The translations under genes and the position numbers were made by a program. 64,000 nt of DNA, taken from the NCBI GenBank assembly GCA_031761875.1, contig CP134492.1:1736001-1800000 (forward strand). The letters are read 5' to 3'. This DNA comes from Bacillaceae bacterium IKA-2 (GTDB taxonomy: Bacteria > Bacillota > Bacilli > Bacillales > Anaerobacillaceae). Under the pieces are notes generated by a model that was not told the origin of the DNA, searched no databases, and saw only the letters and a program-made list of their open reading frames with translations. This document shows positions 36,109 to 45,009 of this stretch, one piece after another. Position 1 is the stretch's first letter. Each line of letters opens with the position of its first letter.

Positions 36109-36134
36109 TGAAACTTTTTAAGTATATATTCGTA
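36109..36134 (+). promoter_or_regulatory. Sigma-W-type (ECF) promoter of pspA-yuaF-floT
   Basis: TGAAAC at 36109-36114 and CGTA at 36131-36134 are separated by exactly 16 nt, with a T run after the -35. This matches the Bacillus sigma-W consensus, and sigma-W controls floT/yuaF genes in B. subtilis. Confidence 0.8.
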
Positions 36135-36202
36135 AATAATAGTTGTATATGGAATAATTTCATTTTATTAGCAATAAAACATAAAAATTAGGAGGGGTAA
36201 GT

Positions 36203-36880
36203 GTGTTTGAATTTTTCAAGCGAATGAAAACAGTCGTTAGTTCAGAGCTTTATAACATGATTGAAAAAGCGGAAGACCCAGAAAAAATGCTCGATCAATT
36301 TGTCAGGGAAATGAGTAATGAGATTAGGGATGTGGAATCTGCAACTGCAAAAATGATGGCTGAAGAAAAGTTATTTAATAAGAAAGTAGTCGACGCAAAA
36401 GAAATGGTTGATAAACGAGAACTGCAGGCAATTAAAGCACTAGAAGCTAAAAATGAAGATTTAGCTAGACGTGCCCTTGAAGATAAGATTAGAGTGACAA
36501 ATGAACTTGAGCAGTTAGTACAACTGCATCGAAATGCAGCCTATCAAGCAGAGGATTTAAAAGAAAAGTTAAAGCAGATGAAATCAGAATTTAGGGAAAT
36601 GGAATTAAAGCGCGAAACCTTGAAGAGTAAGGCTGGAGCAGCAAAAGCAAAAGCACAAATGAATCGTTCCCTTTCGACCATTAATAACGGCGGGGCTAAA
36701 CAAGGTTTTGAGCGAATGGAAAAAAAGGTCATGCAATTTGAGGCAGAGGCAGAGGCAAGTGAAGATTTAAGAGTAGCGAGCCAAAGTTTGGACAAAGAGC
36801 TTGATGGCCTTGATAAAGACAGTAGCATTGACCTAGAGCTTGCAAAGTTAAAAGAAAAACTTAACCTAAACAGTGAATGA
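36203..36880 (+). CDS. pspA: PspA/IM30-family membrane stress protein
   Basis: A 225-residue almost wholly helical protein of the PspA/IM30/Vipp1 family, beginning FEFFKRMKTVVSSELYNMIE with the family EDPEKMLDQ stretch. It forms ring-like or rod oligomers on damaged inner membrane. The GTG start at 36203 has AGGAGGGG six nt upstream. The C-terminal tail is acidic. It heads a sigma-W-type operon with a YuaF-like membrane protein and a truncated flotillin. Confidence in family is high. Confidence 0.94.
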   Translation: MFEFFKRMKTVVSSELYNMIEKAEDPEKMLDQFVREMSNEIRDVESATAKMMAEEKLFNKKVVDAKEMVDKRELQAIKALEAKNEDLARRALEDKIRVTNELEQLVQLHRNAAYQAEDLKEKLKQMKSEFREMELKRETLKSKAGAAKAKAQMNRSLSTINNGGAKQGFERMEKKVMQFEAEAEASEDLRVASQSLDKELDGLDKDSSIDLELAKLKEKLNLNSE

Positions 36881-36889
36881 GGGTAAACA

Positions 36890-37423
36890 ATGGAGCTTTT
36901 CGGTTATTCCTTAGAAACAATCTATTTAATTGGGCTCATTGTCGGTGGTAGCTTAACATTACTTTATATTTTATTCGGTGATTTATTAGAAGGGATCTTC
37001 GAAGCAATTTCAGAAGGTCCTCTAAATCCAACAGTCGTTCTAGCTTTTATATCGATTTTTAGCTCGATGGGATATCTAATGGAGAAGTTTACTCATGTTG
37101 GTAGCTTCATTATTTTTCTGGCATCAGTTGTCACTGCACTTATATTAGTGACATTGCTGAATGTGTTCATTCTTGTTCCGCTTTCCCAAGCTGAAGCGAC
37201 GCTTGCTTATTCTGATGAAGATTTGAAAGGGCGAGTTGGGAAAGTAATTATTTCAATACCGATTGATGGCTTTGGTGAGGTGATTATTCAGGGAAACGGT
37301 GGGAACATCGCCAAGTCTGCAGTGAGCTTTGATAAAGAAGCAATTGCGTATGACACTGTCGTATTAGTTATTGAGGTGAAAAACGGGGTATTACAAGTAC
37401 TACCCCATGAAAATTTAGACTAA
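36890..37423 (+). CDS. NfeD-like membrane protein (YuaF type)
   Basis: A 177-residue protein with three hydrophobic segments in the first 105 residues (LIGLIVGGSLTLLYILF near the start) and a C-terminal OB-fold NfeD domain (about 115-177, LKGRVGKVIISIPIDGFGEV). YuaF proteins are co-expressed with flotillin FloT and help organise membrane microdomains. ATG 36890 is 9 bp after the pspA stop and its own stop abuts the flotillin start region. Its partner is truncated here, so its role may be impaired. Confidence 0.9.
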   Translation: MELFGYSLETIYLIGLIVGGSLTLLYILFGDLLEGIFEAISEGPLNPTVVLAFISIFSSMGYLMEKFTHVGSFIIFLASVVTALILVTLLNVFILVPLSQAEATLAYSDEDLKGRVGKVIISIPIDGFGEVIIQGNGGNIAKSAVSFDKEAIAYDTVVLVIEVKNGVLQVLPHENLD

Positions 37424-37435
37424 ATGGAGGTTCTT

Positions 37436-37723
37436 ATGGAAGTGATTTGGATTGTTTTAGGTATAGTTGCTGTTTTAATTCTTACTTTAATTGGTGTTTT
37501 TGTAACGAAGTATCGTACTGTTGGTCCGGATGAGGCACTTATTGTAACAGGTAGTTATTTAGGTGGAAAAAACGTTAACGTTGATGAGACAGGTAATAGA
37601 ATAAAAATTATTCGTGGTGGCGGCACGTTCGTATTACCGGTGTTTCACCAAGCAGAAACATTAAGTTTGTTAACTAGTAAAATTGATGTTTCTACTCCAG
37701 AAGTATATACATTATCTATATAA
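37436..37723 (+). pseudogene. floT: Flotillin (FloT/YuaG) truncated by a mobile element
   Basis: Only the first 95 codons of a flotillin that is normally about 500 residues. The membrane hairpin (VIWIVLGIVAVLILTLIGVF) and start of the SPFH domain (KYRTVGPDEALIVTGSYLGG, then GGTFVLPVFHQAETLS) are present. Homology stops after STPEVYT at about 37714, then three foreign codons lead to TAA. The remaining SPFH and coiled-coil region is not found anywhere in the window. ATG 37436 is preferred over ATG 37424 because GGAGG lies 5 nt before it. Function is lost unless the protein fragment alone matters. Confidence 0.88.
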
Positions 37724-37741
37724 TATAGTCTATAAAACAGT

Positions 37742-37897
37742 TGTACATAATTATTTAGGAAGAAACCTTTATTTGTAAGGTTTCTTTTTATTTATAAGGA
37801 TATTAGTGGAAAAAATTATGTACATAAAACAATTGGAGATATTTATATAAAAATATATGATATCCACAAAAAAACTATGGTAATAAAAGTGTACATA
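37742..37897. repeat. Three TGTACATA repeats at the element's left end
   Basis: TGTACATA occurs at 37742-37749, 37819-37826 and 37890-37897, at spacings of 77 and 71 bp, in otherwise AT-rich leader DNA before the first recombinase gene. Positioning fits binding sites for the element's recombinases; this is inference. Confidence 0.5.
37761..37789 (+). terminator. Terminator just inside the element
   Basis: AGAAACCTT TATTTGT AAGGTTTCT followed by TTTTA. It would stop transcripts entering from the floT operon. Confidence 0.8.
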
Positions 37898-38004
37898 TAG
37901 TAAAATTATTATATACAATTAAAGTAATAGCGGAGAGTATTGCTGGTTTACATATATATCAATTGAAAAATGTTAAAGAGGTAGTTGGTGATATTAATTA
38001 GGAG

Positions 38005-39213
38005 GTGAAAGTTATAGAAGATTATAAAATTATTAAATTTAAAACTAATACTGTAAAGATAACAAAAGTAATTAGGCGCAATGAGGAAGTGCAAGAGTAT
38101 GTAGTGATTTTATTAGAAAATAAAAAGAACAAGAGGATTGTCATTCATCCTTTAACATCTTTTATATATGATAATTGGAGAAGGAAGGAGCACAACACAC
38201 AACTTGCAAGAGCTAAACATATTGTTGCTTTTTTAAATCATATATTCTTTGATTATTATGATATTTTGATGGTTGATAATTTAGAAGAATTACATATTAA
38301 ACATGCTATTCATTTTCTTGAAAAGAAAGTAAGTGATGGGTGCGTCAAGTCCACTATATATGCATATGATTCTACTATTATGCATTTTTATTATTATTTA
38401 ACAAAGAAAAAATTACTAAAAAATTATCAAATAGAAGATTTTAAATGGTCATATGACACAGCACGAAAAAAGAAGAATTTAGAATCAATGCTTATTCCTG
38501 AAATGGAATATGTACCAACTAATAGAAATGTTGGAGAGCAAAAGGCAAAGACTTTAGAACAAGAACATGTTCCGATTTTTATAATGACTGCGATTGATGT
38601 AGCCCCTAGAATAGCTCTAGGTATATACCTATCCATATTTGGTGGTTTGAGAGGTTCTGAAGTAATGTCAGTAAAGCGCTCAACAATTAAATCTATTGGG
38701 GTCCGAGGTGAACATGGATTGATTGTGAAATTGGCTACTGATAGATTAAATTCAAAAGGAAGTGGGAATAGAGTGAAGTCTCCCGGTATTCAACCGATTC
38801 AAGCTATTAAGTCATTATTGAGTGAGCTATATATATCTCATGATTTGAATTACCCGGCTCCTATTGACGGCTCTGACAGCCTATTTGTTAATAAACATGG
38901 GAAAACAATGCAATATCAAACTTATAACGAACTATTCAATAAGGTTAAAGAAAGCTTCATTCAGACATTAAAGAAGTCGCCAAATCCTGATGACAAGATA
39001 GCTGCATTGAATTATAAGTCGTTAAAATGGAGTACACATATTGGTAGAGGGACGTACTCAAATTCTATTGCTGAACAAGTTAACAGTATATTAGAAATAA
39101 TGAGGCTAAGAAGAGATAGGTCTCCAAACTCTTCTACGGGGTATCTAACCAATACAAAAAATTCTATAAAAATACTGAATGATTCAATGGAAGAATTACT
39201 TGAGGGGAAATAA
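38005..39213 (+). CDS. Tyrosine recombinase 1 of the element (Tn554 TnpA-like)
   Basis: A 402-residue tyrosine-recombinase-like protein. The N-terminal core-binding region (about 60-135) is followed by a catalytic domain with first arginine in FGGLRGSEVMS (about 211-221), then HIGRGTYSNS giving the HxxR, and a C-terminal tyrosine in TGYLTNT. The spacing is shorter than in classical integrases. It is the first of four closely packed genes whose ends touch or overlap, as in Tn554 tnpA-tnpB-tnpC. Start is unclear: GTG 38005 overlaps the AGGAGG, while ATA 38014 is at the ideal 8-nt spacing. Confidence 0.78.
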   Translation: MKVIEDYKIIKFKTNTVKITKVIRRNEEVQEYVVILLENKKNKRIVIHPLTSFIYDNWRRKEHNTQLARAKHIVAFLNHIFFDYYDILMVDNLEELHIKHAIHFLEKKVSDGCVKSTIYAYDSTIMHFYYYLTKKKLLKNYQIEDFKWSYDTARKKKNLESMLIPEMEYVPTNRNVGEQKAKTLEQEHVPIFIMTAIDVAPRIALGIYLSIFGGLRGSEVMSVKRSTIKSIGVRGEHGLIVKLATDRLNSKGSGNRVKSPGIQPIQAIKSLLSELYISHDLNYPAPIDGSDSLFVNKHGKTMQYQTYNELFNKVKESFIQTLKKSPNPDDKIAALNYKSLKWSTHIGRGTYSNSIAEQVNSILEIMRLRRDRSPNSSTGYLTNTKNSIKILNDSMEELLEGK

Positions 39214-39216
39214 CCT

Positions 39217-41712
39217 ATGACTATAAAGTTATCGATTGATGAATATGAAAGTATTAAAGACAAAGTAGTCTCTATTTCTGTCGCAGCCTCCATGCTAAAT
39301 TTAAAATGGCACACTTTGTATTCATATTTAAGAAAGACCGCGGGATTCCAAGTTTATGCGATGCCTTCCTCTACAGAAAAAAAGAATGAATTAGTTATAA
39401 CCTTAAATTCAATAAATAACTTTATTGAATTACAGGAAACACTTAAAAACTTCAGTACATTTAAAGAATTATTTGAAGCCTCAGGACGTAGTAAAACATT
39501 CTGGTTAAGATATATTGAGAGTGAATTGCCCCAAGGCATGTTAAGTACATTATTCGACAAAACTATTCGTGTTCCTAAAGATTTGGCAAATCAGTATTTA
39601 AACCGGCGAACTGTTAAGAGTGAACATATAACAACTAAGGGAATTATGGATTTATTCGGATTTAAAACTAAAGCACAAGTGAGGAGTTTATATAAGATTT
39701 TAGGAGCACGAACTGTAGTGGTGGATGATAATGGTCTTAATATTTCAGCTTACTCCAAAGAAATTGCACTTAAATTTTTAGGGGAACGTAATAATGAGGA
39801 AAAATTTTTAATGGAGAATAACTATATTGGTCTTCCGGACATCGTTAAAATGTTTCCTTATGAAAAATCAGAGGATTCAGTTAGAAACTTGCTTAGTAGT
39901 GGAGAAGTGGATGGTGTAATTGTTCGTCAATACGCCCTTGGAAAAGAATTGAAATACTATATAAAAAGAGAGGATATTGGAAGATATATAAAAGACAGAG
40001 TTAACTCTTACAGGCATCTGAATTTAAAAGACCCGGTTGAAATATTACTAGAAGGAATAAAAGAAATAAAAGTCGATTCGGATATTTCTTGGACAATGGG
40101 TTTCCTTAAAGATTTTTGTAAGACTAAATTGTTACGAAGTGATGCAACAGATAAAGCTAAAGTAGAGAAAGCTCGTGTTTTTGTTTTAAGGTACGAGTTT
40201 TTTTCAAACTTATTTGATAAGGAAGTTTATAAGTATACTGATAAAGAATTAGAGCGGTTACTTCTAACAGACAAACTAGGTCATCTTGATAAATCGGTTT
40301 TAGTGTCGTTTTTAAAAAGTGTCAAAAAAAATAGAGCCTGTAAGTTCCAAGAAACGTATAACTTACAAACCAAACCAAGAGCAGATGAAGAAATTGATAT
40401 ATATGAATTTAGTGAATTTCTTTCCTTGTATAAATATTGTAAAAGACTAGATATACATGTTCTGAGGGCTATTGAGAACCGAGATTATTCAGTAATGTGG
40501 TTATACGTTGCGACACATCTGGTAAATGCGTGGAGGCACCCAGATGTAATCATGTTACCTAAAATTAATGTTCATGATTTCGGTATTGATAGTTTCCAAG
40601 ATATTGTTGACGGTTTAAGTGAAATGCAAATCAATGGCATCCTGATGCGTATTGACAAGTCTAGAATGATAAATTTGATTGTGTCTAAAACTAAGCTACG
40701 TAGAACGTTTTTTAGTAATCCCTCTTTTAGACCTGCTTTAGCTACAGCTTACGCTATAGCAGATTTACATAGTGAGTACGAAAGGGATGACACGTTATTA
40801 AATTTCAAAACGAAATATAATGATGTATATGAACGTTTTCATCGTTTGTTTTTTCATCAACTTAAATTTAAGTTCAGGTCGAGAAAGATGAATGCTAGTT
40901 TAATGTCGCATTTATTCTACAGTATTAAAAATAAAAAAGGCACTAGCTACGATGCTTATCAATTTGGAACAAGGTTAAGAGGACATAAAACTAACCCCTT
41001 AAGACCAGATAAACAATTTTCAGAAATAACTAAATTATATATTTCGGAACAATACGATGATAAAAGCTTCGATACAACTGCGATGGAGCTTTTTGATAGA
41101 GGCGAATTCGGATATTTATACGCAATGTTACTAGAAGGTGCAAAAGACGAGAGTGGTAAACCTTTAACAATAACAAAAGAAACAGAATTAATTCGAAAGT
41201 TCCAGGTTAAGTACAAGCCTTTGTCGGTGGAGAGAATGGCTAAGTTCATCCAATCTCGACAAGCGAAAAAGGAAACAATAGCACAATCAATTCTTAAACT
41301 TGGAAACGAAAAAATATGCGATGTTATTCGTAAAATTTATCTAGGAGAAATGTCATCTAGAGAGGAAGATATAAGCTGTATTATAGCTCCAGAATGCTTT
41401 TATCCTCAAAGGAAGAACTGTATTGGTTGTGAATATTCAATGCCGAGAGGCAGTGAGAGTGTTATGCAATCTGTTAAGGATGAATTAGATGAAAGATTGC
41501 ACTCGCTTATTAATTCTACTAAATGGGCTACGGGTTTAAGGGACATGAGTACAATTAATGCTCTACTAGATAGGTTAAATGAAGCAAGAAATGAATTTGG
41601 GAAGAATTTCGTAAATGGAGTTATTGATTTAGAAGATTTAAAAATTAAATTAGAACTTGGGAGCGGGAGATTAGAGGCGTTGGAGAGGATAAAGCTAAAA
41701 AAAGAGGAGTGA
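39217..41712 (+). CDS. Large recombinase-like protein 2 of the element (TnpB-like)
   Basis: An 831-residue protein, second in the recombination module, starting 3 bp after the first recombinase. Most of its length is diverged. A weak tyrosine-recombinase-like C-terminal half is suggested by VNAWRHPDV (about 433-441) and NASLMSHLFYSI, and a cysteine cluster CFYPQRKNCIGCEYSMPRG (about 728-746) near the C-terminus matches those of Tn554 TnpB-type proteins. The N-terminal 300 residues contain repeated helix-turn-helix-like blocks (VVSISVAASMLNLKWHTLYS). Catalytic residues are not clear, so it may be an accessory end-binding protein. ATG follows GAGGGGAAA. Confidence 0.65.
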   Translation: MTIKLSIDEYESIKDKVVSISVAASMLNLKWHTLYSYLRKTAGFQVYAMPSSTEKKNELVITLNSINNFIELQETLKNFSTFKELFEASGRSKTFWLRYIESELPQGMLSTLFDKTIRVPKDLANQYLNRRTVKSEHITTKGIMDLFGFKTKAQVRSLYKILGARTVVVDDNGLNISAYSKEIALKFLGERNNEEKFLMENNYIGLPDIVKMFPYEKSEDSVRNLLSSGEVDGVIVRQYALGKELKYYIKREDIGRYIKDRVNSYRHLNLKDPVEILLEGIKEIKVDSDISWTMGFLKDFCKTKLLRSDATDKAKVEKARVFVLRYEFFSNLFDKEVYKYTDKELERLLLTDKLGHLDKSVLVSFLKSVKKNRACKFQETYNLQTKPRADEEIDIYEFSEFLSLYKYCKRLDIHVLRAIENRDYSVMWLYVATHLVNAWRHPDVIMLPKINVHDFGIDSFQDIVDGLSEMQINGILMRIDKSRMINLIVSKTKLRRTFFSNPSFRPALATAYAIADLHSEYERDDTLLNFKTKYNDVYERFHRLFFHQLKFKFRSRKMNASLMSHLFYSIKNKKGTSYDAYQFGTRLRGHKTNPLRPDKQFSEITKLYISEQYDDKSFDTTAMELFDRGEFGYLYAMLLEGAKDESGKPLTITKETELIRKFQVKYKPLSVERMAKFIQSRQAKKETIAQSILKLGNEKICDVIRKIYLGEMSSREEDISCIIAPECFYPQRKNCIGCEYSMPRGSESVMQSVKDELDERLHSLINSTKWATGLRDMSTINALLDRLNEARNEFGKNFVNGVIDLEDLKIKLELGSGRLEALERIKLKKEE

Positions 41713-43352
41713 TTGTTATTGGGATTGTAGTTAAAGAAACTTATCATGAAGGAAACGTCGGTGAATATTACACCTACAAAAATGTTAGTTATAACAAAGA
41801 AACTATCGAGGAGGCGAAACGGAAATTTGAGGCGCTCAAAGAAAAGGGTATAGTTAAAACAAATAGTTACTATGACGATGTTTGGAGTGTGACAAGGAAT
41901 TCTACAAAAGAGTCAGCTTTTTTAAAATTCGATATTGATATGTACCCAGATTTAAAAGAAGGTCTTAAGTGTTTCTCGATTTACGAGTTAAATAGAGTTA
42001 CGGGAGGTACCGTTCAAAGTAATCTCAACATTATAAAAAAATCTATATTGATTTCACAAGGCTTTGATTCAGAGATGGTAGAGGTTCTGGAAGAGTTTAT
42101 AACAGAAAGTGAAAATGAGGATTCCTACAAGCGAGCAAAAGCAATTATTAACTTTCTACAATTTTTAAACCACGATAATACAGAATTGTATCAAGAGTAT
42201 TTAGCGTTCTTTTCCCCGCCTAATCCTAATGTTAGAAAATTGATAAAGTTCAATGATTTATTACTGTTTGGTGCTTCGATTGAAAAATTTATACAAGACT
42301 GTTCCAAACTAGAGAGACTAAACTATTATCCAATTATACTGTGGTGGAAAATAACAAATATAATCCCCACAAGGGCTTCTGAATTCTATAACCTTAAATG
42401 GGATTGCCTCAGTACAGAAGGGGAACATACCATTTTAAGTATGACTAGACTGAAATTAAGAAATGGAGAAATTCCCAAAGTAAGTAAAATCCCGATAAGT
42501 GACTCAATTAAAAAGTTAATAGAAGAATACAAAAGAGATGTTGAAGGATTTGGAGAGACAACGAAATTATTATCCACACCGGCATACATTTTTGCAAATA
42601 AAAATTATTTAGGTGTAAATAACATAGAGGACTATAGCGCTGATTTTAAAAGTGGTAGGTTCTCGAGGTTATTAAATCAGTTTTACAACGATATAGTGAT
42701 TGATAAACAAGGAAACCCCTTTAATGTTCAAAGACTTAAACCAATGGATACAAGGCATTACGCTTTTATGAATATGCTACTTCAAGGATTTAACCCTCTT
42801 ACTATTGCGCGAATGGGAGGGCATAAAACACTAGTAGCGCAAACTCATTATCACCAGCACGTCGAAGAATTTGCCGACAGTTATGTTTACTCTTTAACTA
42901 AATTGAGGTCTATGAAAAACTATGATTTATCTCCTGTAGAATATGTAAATTCAACAAACTCAATTATGCAAAGGAGTATAATCCGTAGTCAGAATTTTAA
43001 TGAGTACTATCATGAAGTTGACCCATTTGGACACTGTACATATGATTTAGAAAGTTATGGTTGTCCATTTGGGGCGAATTGTAAAGAGTGTGACTTTTTT
43101 TATTTGTCTAAAGACGAAAGGGGAAATCCTGATGTAATTGATTGGCTGCAAGATAGCTCGACTTCATTGGCGAAGAACATTAGAGAGCAGATTGCTTTTA
43201 TGATTGAGGTATCTAAAAACGTGAAAGTTGATATGAGTCAATTAAGCTGGTTTGCTGATGTTGATGAGGAACTAAAGCGAACATCAAATAACCTATCTTC
43301 ACTAATCGTTAAAAAGTCTATAGTAGATAGTTTTTTGGAGGTTGAATTATGA
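41709..43352 (+). CDS. Tyrosine recombinase 3 of the element
   Basis: A 547-residue tyrosine recombinase. Catalytic motifs are well preserved: first arginine in IPTRASEFYNLKW (about residues 221-233), DTRHYAFMNMLLQGFNPL, GGHKTLVAQTHYHQH with the nucleophile tyrosine candidate. A cysteine cluster CTYDLESYGCPFGANCKECD (about 442-461) follows, as in Tn554-type proteins. It overlaps the previous gene by 4 bp. GTG 41709 overlaps the Shine-Dalgarno AGAGGAG; ATT 41718 is at the ideal 8-nt spacing, the same oddity as in the first gene. It is the best candidate for the catalytic recombinase. Confidence 0.82.
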   Translation: MIVIGIVVKETYHEGNVGEYYTYKNVSYNKETIEEAKRKFEALKEKGIVKTNSYYDDVWSVTRNSTKESAFLKFDIDMYPDLKEGLKCFSIYELNRVTGGTVQSNLNIIKKSILISQGFDSEMVEVLEEFITESENEDSYKRAKAIINFLQFLNHDNTELYQEYLAFFSPPNPNVRKLIKFNDLLLFGASIEKFIQDCSKLERLNYYPIILWWKITNIIPTRASEFYNLKWDCLSTEGEHTILSMTRLKLRNGEIPKVSKIPISDSIKKLIEEYKRDVEGFGETTKLLSTPAYIFANKNYLGVNNIEDYSADFKSGRFSRLLNQFYNDIVIDKQGNPFNVQRLKPMDTRHYAFMNMLLQGFNPLTIARMGGHKTLVAQTHYHQHVEEFADSYVYSLTKLRSMKNYDLSPVEYVNSTNSIMQRSIIRSQNFNEYYHEVDPFGHCTYDLESYGCPFGANCKECDFFYLSKDERGNPDVIDWLQDSSTSLAKNIREQIAFMIEVSKNVKVDMSQLSWFADVDEELKRTSNNLSSLIVKKSIVDSFLEVEL

Positions 43353-43972
43353 GCGCAGACACTAAACCTAAAAGTAAACGCGGGCGTTCGGAAAGTTACC
43401 CAATTGATAAGTTAGAAAAAGTATTGGAGAGTATTTTAAAAGTTATTCCTATCGCTGAGGTAAACCCAAACCGACTTGAGAAGGAAACTGGGATTGGAAG
43501 GCAAACGTGGAAAAGGAAGATGGGCGGCACTATTGAAGAACTAAAGAGTCGTACTCAAGTTAGTACAAACTCATCTAGAGATGATGAAAATTACGTTACT
43601 TTTCCTAATATCATTGAGACTGTAGAAACTTATTGGAATAATAAAAAGAAAATGGTAATTGCGCTTAGAGATTACGATAAGGTTATTCAAGATTTTTATA
43701 AAGACGCTAAAGCGAAATACGAAACAGAAAAGGAAAACAGAAGATTGAAATTGGAAATCCAAAAGTTACAACAAGAACTAAAGTTAGCTAAAAGTAACGA
43801 GGAACATTATAAAAAGCGATACTTAGAAACGTCTGTACAATCACAAAGCCCGACACAGAGAGCTGAAAAAGATTTAAAAGATATTTTGGATATAAATAAA
43901 AATCAAAGCAATAAATCTAAGGCGTTATCAAGGGATTTCATTAAAAATCATTCAAGTTTATTTGAAGAGTAA
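43349..43972 (+). CDS. Small helix-turn-helix/coiled-coil protein (TnpC-like)
   Basis: A 207-residue basic protein overlapping the previous stop (ATGA). It has a possible helix-turn-helix (NRLEKETGIGRQTWKRKMG, about 47-65) and a long coiled coil (NRRLKLEIQKLQQELKLAKS, about 131-150). By position, size and make-up it corresponds to Tn554 TnpC / DUF6262-type accessory proteins, which help orient integration. It closes the four-gene module, 98 bp before a terminator. Confidence 0.68.
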   Translation: MSADTKPKSKRGRSESYPIDKLEKVLESILKVIPIAEVNPNRLEKETGIGRQTWKRKMGGTIEELKSRTQVSTNSSRDDENYVTFPNIIETVETYWNNKKKMVIALRDYDKVIQDFYKDAKAKYETEKENRRLKLEIQKLQQELKLAKSNEEHYKKRYLETSVQSQSPTQRAEKDLKDILDINKNQSNKSKALSRDFIKNHSSLFEE

Positions 43973-44070
43973 AACAATAAGGAAAAGGTAGTGGATTACT
44001 ACGAAGGGGAAAGTTCATTTAATTAACGGGTTCAGTTTTTGGAGGGAAAACAGTAAATAACATATGTTTT

Positions 44071-44109
44071 GGTATACGAATTCGCACGACAATTCGTATA
44101 CCTCTTTTT
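44071..44109 (+). terminator. Terminator of the recombinase module
   Basis: GGTATACGAATT CGCACGAC AATTCGTATACC is a perfect 12-bp stem followed by TCTTTTTG. Confidence 0.88.
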
Positions 44110-44619
44110 GTTGACAAAACAGAATTTATCTATTTTAAACAATTAAACTAACTTAACAATGTTTAAACCATTTAACCCAAGTTTCGGCATGAGGGTGAAA
44201 TAATCCCGTTACAACGAGATTTGTCTTTTGAATTTGGTCACTATAAATGAACTAATTGTATTATTACAATTTTTAATTTTGAACATGTTGCTTTCCCATA
44301 TTAATTAACGATTATTTGAAGTTTGAAAACAAATAGTGTTAGTGTTGCAAAATACCGGTGCTTTTTCAATGTAAAAAAATTAGTAAAACAGGTCAGGTCA
44401 CTACATTTAATTCGGTTGTTAAAATTACGGATGACTTTTTAAAAAGCTCCTCCATAAGAGAACCAGTGAATATTTATGCGCTATGTTACGTCTTCATTAT
44501 TGATAAGATAAATGTTTTGACTATATTTTGAACGTTGCGTCACTCAAGTAAAATATGTTTATTATTGATTAGCATTTACTATTATATGGTAGAATTATAG
44601 CATTAAGTAAATGGGAGGT

Positions 44620-44880
44620 TTGATTATTAAAGAATTACTAAACAAAGCAAAGCAAAGTAAAGGTTTTACGATGTGTTACATAATACATTTTAAGGAGCAA
44701 TTGGAATAAAAAATAGAGGGTAATTCAGGTAACGTATCTAATGACTATTTTAAACGAGTATTTTTAAAAATTACAACTATTTTTGATGTAGTTGTAGAAG
44801 ACGAAACTCAGAAGTTAAACAAGGTACAAGGGATTTATATAACAGACCTTATCCATTTTTTAATTATTAATTCAATATAA
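44620..44880 (+). pseudogene. Small broken gene, one internal stop
   Basis: TTG 44620 lies a few bases after GGGAGG and opens an 86-codon frame interrupted by a single TAA at 44707-44709 (codon 30). The first part reads IIKELLNKAKQSKGFTM and the second GNSGNVSNDYFKRVFLKITT, both helix-rich. I cannot name the family; a small XRE-like regulator is possible. The continuation in the same frame on both sides of the stop argues for a recently inactivated gene. Confidence 0.4.
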
Positions 44881-45009
44881 ACGAATTGGAAATCACATCA
44901 GTGACATTATGCGATAAAATAGGATATTTAAGCTAAATGAATCATTAGTTAGGGAAAAATAGGATTGAGATATTAGATAAAACATTAAAATCTAGGAGGA
45001 AAAACAATA

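Larger units (their letters stand above)
43973..45009. other. Long spacer between recombination module and hsdM
   Basis: Over 1 kb of AT-rich DNA with a strong terminator at 44071 and the small broken frame at 44620-44880. The rest contains no recognised gene. The hsdM ribosome binding site CTAGGAGG lies at its right edge. Confidence 0.5.

Noticed and set aside
30244-44488. TTATGCGCTATGTTA occurs at both 30244-30258 and 44474-44488
   Set aside because: A single 15-bp match in 64 kb of AT-rich DNA is expected by chance, and nothing around the two copies is alike.
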